Below, one piece after another: positions 45,601 through 58,262 of a stretch of 64,000 nucleotides of DNA. The notes under the pieces are model-generated. The model saw only the letters and a list, made by a program, of their open reading frames with translations, was not told the origin of the DNA and searched no databases. Positions within the stretch are counted from its first letter, which is position 1. Every line of letters begins with the position of its first letter. Source of the stretch: Craterostigma plantagineum. Lineage: Eukaryota; Streptophyta; Magnoliopsida; Lamiales; Linderniaceae. The stretch is from the NCBI GenBank assembly GCA_027422505.1, contig JAPQWV010000657.1, positions 62,001-126,000 on the forward strand. The letters are read 5' to 3'. Both the position numbers and the translations under genes were made by a program.

Positions 45601-46643
45601 ACAATCGATTTTGTCGTCGGGTTACCAAAAACTGTAAAAGGTTATGATGCAATTTGGGTGATTGTCGATAGACTGATTAAGTCCGCCCATTCTTACCAAT
45701 CAATCAAACCTATTCCATGGAGAAGTATGCAGAGCTGTATATTCAAGAGATAGTGAGACTTCACGGACTTCCTATATCTAGAACGAGACTCAAGGTTCTT
45801 GTCTCAATTCTGGGTGAGCTTACAGAAAGCGGTGGGGACTAAATTGTCCTTTAGCTCAGGCTATCATCCCCAGACTGACGGACAATCGGAAAGAACTATC
45901 CAAACACTCGAAGACATGTTGAGGGCATGTGTTCTGGATTTTAGAGGAAGCTGGAGTAAGTATCTCCCGCTGATTGAATTTTCATACAATAACAGCTATC
46001 AAACAACTATTGGGATGGCACCATGCGAAGCCTTGTATGGGCGTAAATGTCAATCCCCAGTTCATTGGGATGAAATCGGCGAGAAGGCGCTGTTAGGTCC
46101 CGAAATGGTTCGTGAGATGACCGAAGCTGTTAGTAAGATTCGGGAGAGAATGCAAATGGCGCAAAGTCGTCAGAAGAGTTACGCAGACAAAAGACGAAGG
46201 CCGTTAGAATTTGAAGAAGGCAATCAAGTCTTCTTGAAGATATCACCGATGAAGGGTGTTAAACGTTACGAGCGAAAAGGAAAATTGAGTCCGAGATATT
46301 TAGGACCCTTCAATATTTTGAAAGAATCGGCGAAGTAGCATACCAGCTAGAACTGCCGACATCCCTAGCACAAGTCCATGACGTCTTCCACGTATCTACG
46401 TTACAGAAGTACATTCCGGATCCGAGTCATGTGCTACGAAGTGAAGCACTTCACCAGCAATTGAAACCGTACTTGAGTTACGAAGAAAAGCCGGTAGAGA
46501 TTTTAATTTACGAGGTGAAGCGACTTCAAAATAAGAATATTCCCCTAGTAAAGGTCTTGTGGCGAAACCAGTTGAAAGAAGCCACTTGGGAACGAGAAGA
46601 CGAGATGAGAAAGAAATACCCTGAGTTGTTTTTGACGACTTAA
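42650..46643 (+). pseudogene. Chromovirus gag-pol, decayed
   Basis: Domains follow gypsy order. Gag starts mid-domain (VAEYIRRFEELSHFAPHLV, about 42690-42745) with a Gln/Arg-rich tail to about 43200. The protease core reads ILIDFGATHSFVS (about 43335), where the usual Ser or Thr after Asp is Phe. RT has YPDVFPEDLPGL, PYRLAPDELRELKEQL and [11 protein letters not shown], with FIDDIPIYS at about 44338. RNase H has [16 protein letters not shown]. Integrase carries the His-His-Cys-Cys finger around HPGATKMYRDL...CLTCQ and the core ITIDFVVGLPKTV. The end is a chromodomain-like VEILIYEVKRLQNKNIPLV with KKYPELFLTT at 46643. Stops (43563, 44035) and frameshifts (44040-44240, 44595, 45690-45800) break it. 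A 33-base duplication sits in RNase H. Confidence 0.92.
44838..44903 (+). repeat. 33-bp perfect tandem duplication inside RNase H
   Basis: The 33 bases from 44838 to 44870 (beginning CGACAGTTAAAACCATACGA) are repeated exactly at 44871-44903, so [11 protein letters not shown] occurs twice in frame. Sequence on either side is normal for the family, so this is a local duplication. Confidence 0.95.
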
Positions 46644-46679
46644 ATTTCGGGGACGAAATTTCTTTTAAGTGGGGGAGGA

Positions 46680-47545
46680 TGTAATACCCATAAAAATTAA
46701 TACGGGATTATTTTTGTAATATTCGAAATTAATAAAGTTAATTTTCGGACAAAACAGAATTTTCGGAATTAAGCCGAAAATAATAATTAGGGCGGAGACT
46801 TAAATACAATAAATGGGCCGAAAAGATTTAAAAGCCCAAGAGATAAATTGGGACAAAATAGATAGAAAGGCCAAAGTAATTGTACAGTCCAAATAACATC
46901 AAAGGCCCAACATAGGGTAAATAATTAATAATGGATAGAAAGGCCAAATAGAAAGTTATCTTGGCCCAAAGAACTAGACAAGTACAAGATTGCTTAATAG
47001 CTAGGGAAAGCCACGTTGAAATGACTTCACCACCTTGTTCCTTAATAAGTGAAAAACCCTCAAATATATTACCCAAAACTAACGTGAGCTAAAGAAAGAA
47101 AACCAAGGAAGAAAGGAGTTTGAACAATTAAGGCAAGAGGAAAGATTCAAAGGAGGTGAGGAAAACTGCTTTAAGCCTACGCGTTTGAACCTTTATATGG
47201 TTTTGTGGATTAAGCTAATGTTAGAACATAGTAGGAAGTCGATCGGAGACGCAGGTTTATAACAAGCGTGAGCCGATTCAACCTAGGGAATTAATTTATA
47301 CAAGCTTAAGGAGGATAGGTAGGTGGTTTTGAACCCCTACAAACCCTTATAAACCGTATTACATTCCTCAAAAATATTAAATTCGAATGGAAGGCCATTG
47401 GATGTTTAATGTTTGGGTTTTCTGATTTTTGTGAACTTTCGTGGTATGTTATTATGTGTTCTTCGAACTCAACATGTATACATATAGGGTTTTTATTCTG
47501 AATATTTGAAGGAATCGACCGATAGTGAGTTTCGATCGATTTCAG
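46680..47545 (+). mobile_element. 3' LTR of the chromovirus, truncated
   Basis: Starts TGTAATACCCATAAAAATTA after the purine tract AAGTGGGGGAGGA. It follows the 5' LTR closely through GTTTCGATCGATTTCA, then departs at about 47545, where the 5' LTR continues with ATTTTCGCGGGCC. About 0.9 kb of the LTR remains. Confidence 0.88.
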
Positions 47546-48245
47546 GTGTGAAGCTTATCCTAACTAAGGGTTGTCTTGGAAATTTTGGAGACTGAGACAT
47601 GTAGGCTGCATCGCTGTTGAGCTGATGATTTCCAAAGGAGAAGACGAGGTCCTTAAATCCTTGAAGTTTCCTGTCGCGTTTTGTCACGGGTGTACAATAA
47701 CCCATACTATCTCCAGTCAAAATTCCAGAACTTTATGTCTTGTCCAGTGTCAGAGATTCTTCGGTGACACGACAGTTCACTCATTCAGATAACCCTGCAA
47801 CCCGAAGCCAGCTAAACCCAAGACATAACATGTAATGTGTGCATTGATGAAATGAAATAATTGAAGTAAGTTCGGTCTTTACCAGGTGAGTATGGGGTGT
47901 GTGTATATCCACTTGTTTTTAAGAGAAATCCAAGTTTCAGAAGGAATCCGGTATCCGACTTTTATAGCTCAGCTTAAAACAATATAACATTTTATATGTT
48001 TAAGTCTCTCAATGTATACGGGCTAATGTCAATTTTTTGCTGAAACCGACTGGGGTAAGTGTATTGGCCGGTATTATGAACGAATGACCGATTTTCGAGA
48101 AGGGTATGTGTACTGAAATCATCCAAATGCAACAATTTCTGTAATGCCTAGGTAACTTTATTATATCAATTAATTTGATACAACGTTGTTCCCCCTGACT
48201 TCATGCTAGGACTTTCTAAGACGAATCTAATAGTCCTAATGCATT
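47546..48245 (-). mobile_element. 3' spacer of a minus-strand copia
   Basis: On the minus strand this follows copia RNase H and contains the purine-rich AAGTCAGGGGGAACAACG (about 48190-48207). A minus-strand frame of 75 codons (47720-47493) partly covers it and crosses the junction at 47545, so it is not a gene. The 3' LTR that should follow is missing; the chromovirus LTR abuts at 47545. Confidence 0.5.
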
Positions 48246-51200
48246 TCAAAAGAAGGTAAACTTAGCTTCAGGTAGTGGTTTCATGAAGATGTCCGCTACT
48301 TGCCGGTCTGTTGAGATGTGCTCCAGCCTGACCTCCTTCCTAAGCACGTGGTTTCTGATGAAGTGATGTATGATCTCTATATGCTTCGTCCTGGAGTGAA
48401 AGACTGGGCTCTGCGTGAATTCAATAACGCTTGTATTGTCGCAGAAAATTGGCGTGTCTGATTCCTTTACTCCGTAATCCGCCAGTTGATGCTGAATCCG
48501 TAGGATCTGTGAGCAACAACTTCTAGCTGCTAAGTACTCCGCTTCAGCAGTCGAGGTTGCGATGGATATTTGCTTCTTGCTAAACAATGAGATTAGCCTA
48601 TCACCAAGGAACTGACATGTTCCGGTGGTGCTCCTTCGATCTATCTTGCAACCTGCCTAGTCCGCATTCGTGAAGTCATGTAAGGATAAACTGGAATCCT
48701 TAGGATATCATAGTCCGAGGTTGATTGTTCCCTTCAGGTACTTCAGTATCCTCTTGGCTGCAGTGTAGTGGCTCTCCTTGGGGTCTGACTGGAATTGAGC
48801 GCAGAGACCTACACTGTACATGATATCCGATCTGCTGCCTATTAAGTATAGTAATGTGTACCTATGAGCCCCCGGTAATTGGTTACATCAGCTGATGTTC
48901 CCCCTTCGTCTTTGCCAAGCTTGATTGATGCGCTCATTGGCTTCTGCGCAGCTCTCCATTCCGAACCTCTTTAGCAGCTCATTGGTATATTTTGCCTGGT
49001 TGATGAAGGTTCCGGTTTCCAGCTGCCTGACTTGCAGTCCTAAAAAGACGTCAGTTCGCCCCATGATACTCATCTCGAATTTATCTTGCATCAGTTTGGA
49101 GAACCTTTTGCATAACTTCGGATTGGTTGAACCGAAGATGATATCATCGGCATAGATTTGTATGATGAGTAGATCTCCCTTCATATATCGGAACAATGTC
49201 TTGTCCACACTGCCAATAGGAACCCATTGTCCGTTAAGAATCTGGACAAGGTCTCGTACCAGGCCCTAGGTGTTGCTTTGAGCCCATAGAGAGCTTTCTT
49301 AGGTCGGTACACGTAATCTGGGAACTCATGGTTGGTGAATCCGGATGGTTGAGCCACGTAGACTTCTTCAGTGATACGTCCATTTAGGAATGCACTCTTG
49401 ACATCCATCCGATAAACTTTGAAGTCTTTGAAAGCATCATAGGCTAGGAAAAATCTAATTGCCTCTAGTCTGGCTACCGGTGCGAAGGATTCGTCATAAT
49501 GTATCCCTTTCTCTTGCCGGTATCCCTGAGCTACTAGCCTTGCTTTGTTCCTCAATACTTGACCATCTTCATTTAACTTGTTCTTGAACACCCACTTAGT
49601 TCCGATCACTGTCTGAGTTGGTCTTGGAACAAGCATCCATACGTCGCTTCTTTCGAACTGGTTCAGCTCTTCCTGCATAGCTGCAATCCAGTCGATATCC
49701 TATAGTACTTCCCCGGCCTTAGATGGTTGCAGTTGAGAGATGAAAGCATGGATGAACAAGTTGGGACTGGCGCCTAGTCTTCATCGGTGCACTGGGATCA
49801 CCGATAATTAGCCTCTTAGGATGGTTGAGTTTGTTCCGGTTCCACTTGATGGATTCCCCCTCAGATTGATCTTCCTCTTAAGGGTTGACTGGTTCTGATG
49901 AATCTTCTGATATAGTTCCAGCCAGAGTCTTCTTTAATCACCGGAGGATTTTGTTGAACTGGGGCTTCTGGCAGTGTTTGCTCATTTGAGGTTCAGGATA
50001 TATAAAGAATATACCAATCCTAAAGTCTGTCTCTTCAGCCTCCATAGAACTGGGTTCGCACAAGGGTTCATCTTCTTCACTGGAATCATCTAACTTTTGA
50101 ATTTCCAGTTGGTTGCTTAGCCGGTTAATATTCCGTGGGGTGTCTCATGCTGGGTTTCTTCAAATACCACGTGCGAAGATTCTTCTATGCTCAGCCTTTT
50201 GCAATTGAACACCTGGTATGCCCTGCTGACGGCTGAATATTCCAAGAAGAAGCCTTTGTCAGCCCGGTTGTCGAAGGTGGATAGGTGATTCTTCCTATTG
50301 TCGTGTATGTAACATCTGCTTCCAAAGGTTTTGAAGTAACTGATGGTAGGGATATTACCCGTCCAGATCTCATAGGGCGTCTTTCCTTGAGTGTCCAATT
50401 TCTTCTCTCAGCAACTCCGTTTTGCTGAGGTGTCCTGGTAGCAGATAACTCATGGCGTATGCCATGGTCCTCAAGATAGGAAGTTAGCGTATAATTGAGG
50501 AATTCAGTTCCTCGATCACTCCTATTTTTTATTTTATCATTCTTTTTGTTTTCATTTCTTTTTAGAAACTTTACTAGTTCATTTGGGGTTTGAACTTTAG
50601 TCTTTACAAATATACCCAAGTGAACCTAGAGTAGTCATCGACTATCACTAACGTGTACCTAGTTCCCCCTAAGCTGGTTACCGAAACTGGACCAAATAAA
50701 TCCATACGTAATAGACCTACACACTGGTCTGACAATAAGTTTCCTTTACTCTTAAAGGTTGATCTAATCGGTTTACCAAGCTGACGTGCCGAACATATTT
50801 TATCTTTAACATATGTTAGTTTTGGTAAACCTCTAACTAGGTTATTCCTATTTAAGGTTGAAATGGTCTTAAAGTTTAAGTGATTTAATCTTTTATGCCA
50901 TAGCCAACATCTGGACTCACTGGCTACCAAGCACGTTGGAGTATAGGCAGTTTGCTCATTCCAGTTAATTGTGTAGGTGCCATCGGTTCTTTGTCCGGTC
51001 AGTACAGTTTTACCTCCTTTGCTTTTAACAAGGCATTTATCGTGTTTAAAGCTGACTACATATCCGGTATCACTTAGCTGACTGACACTTATTAGGTTAT
51101 AGTATAAATTTCTAACTAAGTATACGTTCTAAGGCTTAAGTTACCATAGGTAATCTTACCCTTATCTATGGTCTCACCTTGCCGTTATCCCCAAAGGTGA

Positions 51201-52735
51201 TGGTCATTTTGACACATGGTTTGATGTCTGTGAGAAGTCTTCTTTCTCCGGTCATGTGCTGAGCATCTGCTGTCTAGAAACCAGCTGGACCGGTTGAGCT
51301 CCTGCACATATTCCTGCAAGAACAACTATAATCTTTGGTACCCACAGAAACTTGGGTCCGGTCAGAGATTAGATTTTTAGGTATCCATACTTGGATTACC
51401 CTGACTACCGGTTTCTAAGTCAATAAAATATCTATAAATTATTATTATTATTAGGTTTATTTTGTGACCAGTATCTTGGGTTTCTGTATCTATGGGGCTC
51501 CAATCTAGTGTATTATAATAAGAGTTTCCCTTTTGTTGTTGGGGTCTCTCCCGTCTCCGCGGGACATTATTATTGTTTTGAGTATTCCCCTTACCGGTTG
51601 CGGTATTTTCTTTCTGTGAGGGACTGAGGATTTATAATTATTTACATATCCCAGTTCGTTCCTTCTAGAGCTGTTTTCTGGAGGAGCTGGACTAGGATTA
51701 TAATCAGAGGGGCGTATGAAGTTTATTACCTTTGAGACTGACGGTTGATATGATGTTGATACCTCCTCATCATTTGCCTGTTCTTTGTAACCAAGACCTG
51801 TCCGGTCATTGGTGTCCTTCATTATTCCTTGAAGGCAGTTGAGCGTCTTAGACGACTGAGTCCATGACTGGACTATCGTCGACAGCTTCTGGTTTTCTGA
51901 GGCTTTTTGCTCGGCTGCCTCCTTTAGCCTGTAGTTCTCTTCCTCAAGTTGAGTGATTCTCTCAACTAGAGGACTGGTCCTCCTGTACCGGTGCCTTGCC
52001 CTTTTCAAATACTTTCAGCATTTCGTAAAGCTTCCAGTTTTCGTCGGCCATGTCTTGAAGAGCATCAAGTAGCTCTTCGTAGGTGAACTCAAGAGCTGAC
52101 TGGTCGTCCTCCTGAATTGGATGGTCTGCCATCAGACATGTGAGTTCTTCCCCGCTCTCGTGCTCGCTTAGCTCCTCTTCATAGCTTGATTCTTCTGAAT
52201 CGGTGTCGTCCCATTTGGGCCAGTTTTTCCCGGCCATTAGTGCATGGGATTTTATTTTGACCGATTCTTTCTTCTTCTTAGGACAATCCGCAATGAAGTG
52301 CCCTTTCCTGCCACAATGTTAGCACACACTAGTATCTTTGTGCTTTATCAGAGTGTTACCTCGTGTCGCTTTGTTCGGAGTTCACTTCAGCATTTTTCTG
52401 AACTTTTGATGAAGAGGGCCATATTCTTCATTCATCTCCTCAACCTCCTATGAGGTAGATGCTTCTGCCACAGCCAGGGCTTTGACCGGCTGAACAAGGG
52501 TTATTTCCTCCAGTCTCATCTGGAGCTCGAACTCATAGGCCTTCAAATCTGCAAAAATATCATGCAGCATTAATTTATTCAAGTCTTTTGACTCTTGCAT
52601 GGCCATAGTCTTGACGTCTAATTCTCGTGGGAAAGCTTTCATGACTCTAATAGCCATACCCTGTTCTCGAGTGTCTCTTCCCAAACCTGAGAGGTCGTAG
52701 ATAATGGACCAGAACCGCTCCTCAAAGTCTGCCAT
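48246..52735 (-). pseudogene. Ty1/copia gag-pol, decayed (Sirevirus/Tork-like)
   Basis: Minus-strand domains in copia order. UBN2-type gag at 52735-52448, starting MADFEERFWSIIYDLSGLG. Zinc knuckle region near 52330-52285 (HCGRKGHFIADCP), where TAA replaces the residue after the first Cys. An acidic and coiled-coil segment at 52237-51505 (ITQLEEENYRLKEAAEQKA). GAG-pre-integrase with WHKRLNHLNFKTI and integrase with MDLFGPVSVTS and VDDYSRFTWVYL (50930-50604), then GTEFLNY and TPQQNGVAERRN (to about 50400). RT at 49678-48888 ([36 protein letters not shown]). RNase H at 48587-48246 (STAEAEYLAARSC, SRTKHIEIIHHFI, ending PLPEAKFTFF). Multiple frame changes and stops. Its 5' LTR is at 53189-54096. 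Confidence 0.9.
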
Positions 52736-53175
52736 AGTCTACCCTGGCTTCATTCTGATGGTGTCGTATTTCTGGACAGCTACGATGAGTTTGTTTTCAT
52801 GTTTCCTTTGTAGATCTAGCAAAGTTTGGCCCACACCTCCTTCGCGGTTGAGCATGTCATAACTTGCCTGAAGATACTCACGTCCAATGTTTTGAATCGA
52901 GTATCTCTGGCAACGTTGTCGATGTTTACCTTCCTCCTTTACTACGTTGTCAGGTCGCTCCTTTCTTTAGGAATTTCTTCTGGCTCGTTGGGATGATCGG
53001 CGTCATGACGAGAGTTTCTTTTCTAAAACACGAAGGGACCCGTGTTTATCACATCGATCATCTCGTCGTCTTGAGCGTAGGGATGAGTTAGTATCCTTAT
53101 CTTCCACTCAAGGAATTTCTCTACTGAACATTGGTAGCTTGCTGGAGGACGCCATGGTGAATATCAAGCAACCCT

Positions 53176-53186
53176 CTCTGATACCA
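53176..53186 (-). other. Primer-binding site (initiator tRNA-Met type)
   Basis: Minus strand TGGTATCAGAG, two bases after the LTR end CTAACA. It matches the complement of the initiator tRNA-Met 3' end, as in the other copia at 21800. Confidence 0.92.
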
Positions 53187-53188
53187 CT

Positions 53189-54096
53189 TGTTAGGATCGG
53201 TGTGCGTTTAGAGGGGGTGAATAAATACTTTGCTCGTTTTGGTTCTTAACCGGTTAGGGTTAGGAACTCATGCTCGATATCAGTGAGTGTGTATGTGCGG
53301 AAGCGAGACCGGTCAGTTGAGGATTGAGACCGGTTCTGTGATGTGCTATGTGAGTGTTTATATGTGAAGGACACAACAATTTGTTATGGAAGTTCTGAGC
53401 TAAAAAGATCTCTTACGTCTCCCTCTTTCCCGCAAGAAAGGCTATTCTAGAAGATTTGGTTTCGATACAACGCCCACCGTATAACCTTCTTAGCTAGACT
53501 CAAACGTATAACTCCCCCGGCCATACTTGCTAACTAAATTCCTAGACACCACAGCCAGACAGCTTTTTACAATCCGTCTTCTTTCAAGAGCTTTTTACAG
53601 TCCCTTGAGAAAAACTCACTTACTAAACAGTACAGTGAGGACAATAAGTTTTCTTTCTTCGCTTGAGAGCTTTGAGCTAAATCTCCTGTTTGATTTCTTG
53701 TGAATAAGTGTCGTGAAGGTCTTCATGCCTCTTCTCTACTATTTATAGCTTGGCTTTGTTGAAGAAGGCCGTTGTGAGATAGCTCTTCGTACCAGACAGT
53801 GCATTAAATGCTCTTTACCCAAAATGGGTACTGTCCGATATTCATTGCAGTTCGCGCTGTGCCATTTGCTTTTTCCTCTTTAAGCTTGGCTTGACTTCAA
53901 CTTGGCTCCTCGCAGCCTTCCATTAAGTGCTTCAACAGAAGTCTTCAACATCCCGCGCCTTGAAAGATTTTGAATCTTTGTCCACGTGGCTGGTCCGGTA
54001 TCTGCATTCCGGTAGCAGTCTTCTAACCAGTATACTCAGTTGAGTTTAGTCCAATCACCAAAACTGTTTAATTCTTCAAATTCACGATTTCTAACA
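53189..54096 (-). mobile_element. 5' LTR of the minus-strand copia (908 bp)
   Basis: On the minus strand it begins TGTTAGAAATCGTGAATTTG (plus end 54096) and ends CCGATCCTAACA (plus 53189-53200), with the primer-binding site just beyond. GTTTATTCACCCCCTCTAAACG near its end is the usual copia LTR closing phrase. A TATA motif (GCTATAAATAGTAGAG) lies at about 53735-53750. The matching 3' LTR is not in the window. Confidence 0.88.
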
Positions 54097-54880
54097 GTTT
54101 GGGATGTATAGAATTCGCCAAGCTCGAACAATTCGCGAAGTACACTCTTTCCACTCCTTAGGATTCGTCACTTGTCATCAATTCGTGAAGTCCGATTCGT
54201 GAACGCCTAGACCTCTTAATTTGCAAAGTGTATATCTCGGCTCGTAGCTCGTGAAGTCCCGTGATTCGCCAACTTAATATGGGGTCGTCATGCTTGTTAA
54301 CTTCGCGAAGTGGACTCTGTTAGTTCGTGGAGTCTACTTCCCTAATGGTTCGTGAAGTTCATGGCATGAGACACCCGATTCGCGACTTTGATACCTATCA
54401 CACGCCTAATTGGCGAACTACACTTAGGCCTAAATTTGGCTTCGTGAACTTACAAATTCGTGATGTTAGCATTTCTGAATTCGCGAAGCACTTGGATTCG
54501 CCAAGTTATATTTCCTTGCATGCTCAATTCGCACACTACTACTTCGTGAACCCCCTTAGGACTTAATATTGACTCGCGACTTGCATGTGGTTCGTGAACC
54601 TCTCATGGCCCGCGAAGTTCATGATCCATGGTTCGTGACTTATTGAACCCGCGACACCTTCACTTTGCGGACTCGAGCACCTTCCCTACTTACTTCGCGA
54701 ATCATTTAAGCCTTTGTTCCAATTCGCGAAGACCAACATCTCGCATCTCACTCGCCAACTTATACAATTCGTGAAGTTCACTCCACTAATGATTCGCGAA
54801 CTAGGGTTCGTGAAGCTCGCACTTCACGACCTCCGTCACCCCAAAAAGACCTTTTGACCCGCGAAGCTTCTAGATTTTCG
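54097..54880. repeat. Dispersed TTCGCGAA / TTCGTGAA words
   Basis: More than twenty copies of TTCG(C/T)GAA(G/C)T or ATTCGCCAA, spaced irregularly at about 20-40 bases, e.g. AATTCGCGAAG and GATTCGCGAACT. Many are perfect 8-base palindromes. No coding frame spans them. The block lies immediately outside the copia 5' LTR. Confidence 0.85.
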
Positions 54881-55037
54881 ATCAAAATTTACCTTTATCT
54901 CAAGAACACGATGAACATCATATGAATTTCAAAACCCCTAAAAATCGAGTTAACTATATGACATGATTTTGGACATATTTTTGACTGCTAACATCCTAAA
55001 CATATTAAATCCAAACATAGAACCTAAAATCATAAGC

Positions 55038-57833
55038 TTTTTTTTTTGGTAGAAGGAATTTTCCATTTACCACAGTCTCCTTGGGACTACTGTTACATCA
55101 AGTCTCCACACCCTCCGACTTAAACTGCAAAATTACATACTCGGTTAAAGACTACCATATTCATCGCATCCTTCCTAACACATACATATTTAATTCTCCA
55201 TTTCAATTCTCTCCGTAGCAGCTGATGGATCTGTTCCACTGATCATGCTTCCATGCCATGCATCCTTCTGTTCCTCTCAGTCCATACATTGTATACTAGA
55301 GCTGTGACCACTGCAACCTGATTTTTGCACTGCATGTTCCTTGAAGCTCCCATCCTTTCCAACCAAGAACAGAGGCTCCCATATGTTGTAATGTTCTTAG
55401 TACAGGTTAACTAGTTTTGCACTACCTAGTTAACATTTGACTATAGCTGCACTCCAGAAATAGGTGCTTAATTGTTTCACCGCAATTACCACACAGTTTA
55501 CACATCAACTACTGAACTATCCAGTCTGTCCAAAGTTAGCAACCTCTTATGCATCAACAGCCATAGCATGAATGAATGTTTGGGGCTGCTGTATCTATTC
55601 CATATAGCTTTATAGTAAGGGAAGGGGGAGTCTAGGTCCTTCAACCATTCATAGCCCGAGTCCCCTGAATAATTGCCATCAGCAGCAAGTCTCCATCTCC
55701 CTCCATCATAGCCTCCTCTGAATTTCTCTTTCACTTTATTCAGCTTCTTCCAATACCATCAGCTGTCCGGGGCTGGCTGATAATCTCAAGTGTGATATCC
55801 CATATTTGCTTCCCTATCAGAGCTTTGTTCAATGTCTCGCAATCTCTTAAGTTTAGCCCACCATACTTCTTAGGTTTGCACACTTGATTCCAGATAATGA
55901 GGGGAATGCATTTGCCATGATCCTTCATTCCCCAAAGCAAATCTCTACACACTCTGTCCACCTCTTTTGATACAGCATTTGGCAGCATAAAAATGGTCCC
56001 CCAGTAGCCATGAGTGCCAGCAATATCGAGTCTATTAAGCATAACCTCCCTGCGTATGATAAATTTCTGGTAGCCCAGCATTTCAGCCTAGCAGTTATCT
56101 TTTCAATCAACACTTGGCAATCATTTCTGGTCCATTTAGTAGGGGATAGAGAAACCCCCCAAATACCTCATCGGATACTGTCCCAGCTTGAAGCCAGTAA
56201 TCTTTGCAATCTCCTCGTTCTCCTTAGTTGAAGCACCAGCTATGTACAGACTAGACTTCTGTGAATTAGCTTCCAGCCCGGAGATGAGTCTGAACTGTGT
56301 TAGTACTTCCTGGATCACCTTCACTGCTTTAGTCCTTCCTTTGCAGAACATCATCAAGTCATCTGCAAAACACAGATTCAGCAATTTCACTGGTTTGCAC
56401 ATAGGGTGGAATCTGAACCGGGGATTCTTTATAGCTAAATGCAGTTGCCGTGTCAGATACTCCATAGTTATGACAAACAGTAGTGGAGATATAGGGTCCC
56501 CTTGTCTCAACCCTCTACCTCTCTTAATGTATCCATCTTGTGTCCCATTAATGGATATAGTATATGATATAGTGGTAACACACTGCATGATCCACTCTAT
56601 AAACTGCCTGGGGAATCTGAGCATGCACAGCCAAGCCCTAAGGAAATCCCAATCCACAGTGTCATAATCTTTTTTGATGTCTACCTTCATAAGGGCCCTA
56701 GCATAGGCATTTCTTCTATTATACATATGAATCAAATCCTAGCATAATAGAATGTTATGCACTATAGACCTCCCTCCACAAAACCACTCTGGTTTGCATG
56801 GATCAATTTTGGCAAAAAAGGCTTCAGCCTACTACAAAGTAGCTTGGAGATGCATTTATATTGTGTATTACAGCATGAGATTGGGCGGAAATCCTGAGCT
56901 GTAAGTGGGTTTGTTACCTTTGGAATACGGCACAGCACAGTGCGATTCAGCCTAGGTAGCAGTTTCCCAGTTTTGAAGATTTCCAAGATGGCATCAGTGA
57001 TTTGCTCCCCCACCACAGTCCATGCCTGCTTAAATAAGCCACTGCCATACCCATCCGGGTGGGGCAACATCTACATGGATGCTCATCAAAGCTTCAGATA
57101 CTTCCTTTCTGCCAAATGGCTTTATAAGGCCTAACTGATCTTCCAAAGATAATGTATACCCTTCTTCTGCCACATTTGCATCTGGCTGTGCCTTGACAGA
57201 ATTATCTTTGGCCAGAATTGTCTGATAATAGTTAGCAAAGTGCATATTCACCTCCCTGTTATCAGTTAGTGTAACACCTGCTACTATATGAACAGATAGA
57301 ACTCTGTTCCTGTAATTTCTCCTCTTGATAACTGCTTGGAAGTAAGCTATATTCTGGTCTCCCTCTGCCAACCATCTAGTTTTAGCTTTCTGCCTCAGAA
57401 ATTTGTCATTTGCCCTGCTCAAAAATCCAAACTCCCTTCTGATATTCTCCTCTTTAACCAGCAGTTCAGTGTTCATAGGGTCAAATTACAGTGCTGTTTG
57501 GCAATCATCCAGTTGTTGCCTGATCCTCTCAGTTTTGTTTGTGATGTCTGCAAATAGGGATTTATTTAAAGTTTTTAGTGGGCCTCTAAGGTGGGGAAGG
57601 TTGCAACAAACACTCCACATGTCTTTCCCCTGGTCAGATCCCAATGATCCTTCACTGTATTCAGAAGGATGGAGCAAGACTCCACATGTTGAAATACTTG
57701 AAAGATCTTTGCTGCTTGAGACTGTGTCCAGTACTTTTCAGAAGGATTGGTGAGTGATCAGCGATCCCCTCATTCAAGTCTTGATCAAAAATCCTTGCAC
57801 AAATAATGTTGCTATGTAAAAACATAGCAAAAA
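55038..57833 (-). pseudogene. L1-type LINE, 5'-truncated ORF2 remnant
   Basis: Minus strand, read from 57833 downward. The tail of the endonuclease domain (LNEGIADHSPIL near 57755) comes first, then a linker (WLAEGDQNIAYFQAVIKRRNYRN). Reverse transcriptase follows, with RPISCCNTQYKCISKLLC, LMKVDIKKDYDTVDWDFL, GLRQGDPISPLLF and the catalytic CFADDLMMFC at about 56350-56380. Next are the thumb region (56081-55740: YGGLNLRDCETLNKAL) and a zf-RVT-like segment (55734-55498: WNRYSSPKHSFMLWLLMHKRLLT). The 3' end is a ten-base A tail (plus T tract 55038-55047). L1 elements copy themselves by target-primed reverse transcription and are often cut short at the 5' end, as here. Frameshifts near 57480, 57060, 56735, 56100 and 55740 disable it. 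Confidence 0.9.
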
Positions 57834-58106
57834 TTCCGTACCCTTGCCAAGCTCAAATTCGACTTCTCTTCCTTCTCTCTACGTCCACGTTTGCTAGTGT
57901 GAGAAAGTGGAATATCTTTTCTCTGCTCTTCTCTTACGTACATATATTTAGGTTAAATAATATTGATAATAGTGATAATAACGGAAATGATCCCTAGGCT
58001 TGTGACTATTCTACATTAGGTGCTACCCATTACAAAATATGTAATTATAATTTAAGTTCTTGTCCCAATCTTTTCGAAATTTCCTAATAATTTAGATATT
58101 ACCTAG
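57834..58106. other. AT-rich flank, no gene seen
   Basis: Contains the small inverted repeat TTGCTATGTAAAAACATAGCAA at its left edge (about 57809-57831) and otherwise nothing recognised. Confidence 0.3.
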
Positions 58107-58262
58107 GCACATAATTAATGTACAAAATTCACAGACTCGCATAAGCACATAATTACATGTACAAAATTCATGAAATCGTGCGAGCACATAATTAATCCAT
58201 GAAGTTCATGCAGTCACATAAGCATATCAATAATATACGAAATTTACGCAGTCTCATAAACA
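58107..58262. repeat. Four tandem copies of a roughly 39-bp unit
   Basis: Units starting GCACATAATTAATGTACAAA at about 58107, 58145, 58184 and (diverged, GCATATCAATAATATACGA) 58222 each carry a CA(G/C)TC(G/A)CATAA-like end. Divergence between copies is moderate. Confidence 0.8.

Larger units (their letters stand above)
40765..47545 (+). mobile_element. Ty3/gypsy chromovirus with 5' LTR and truncated 3' LTR
   Basis: TGTAATACCC begins both the left LTR (40765) and the right LTR (46680). Between them lies a decayed gag-pol ending in a chromodomain, so this is a chromovirus, probably Tekay/Del-like. The right LTR stops matching at about 47545, where the sequence changes to the 3' spacer of a minus-strand copia. 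No target duplication can therefore be tested. The first half of gag and the primer-binding site are missing. Confidence 0.88.

Noticed and set aside
55021..55037. AAAATCATAAGC beside the LINE A tail as target duplication
   Set aside because: No matching copy is found near the 5' edge at about 57833.
57809..57831. Inverted repeat TTGCTATGTAAAAACATAGCAA as a transposon end
   Set aside because: Isolated, no partner or target duplication, and located at the truncated edge of the LINE.
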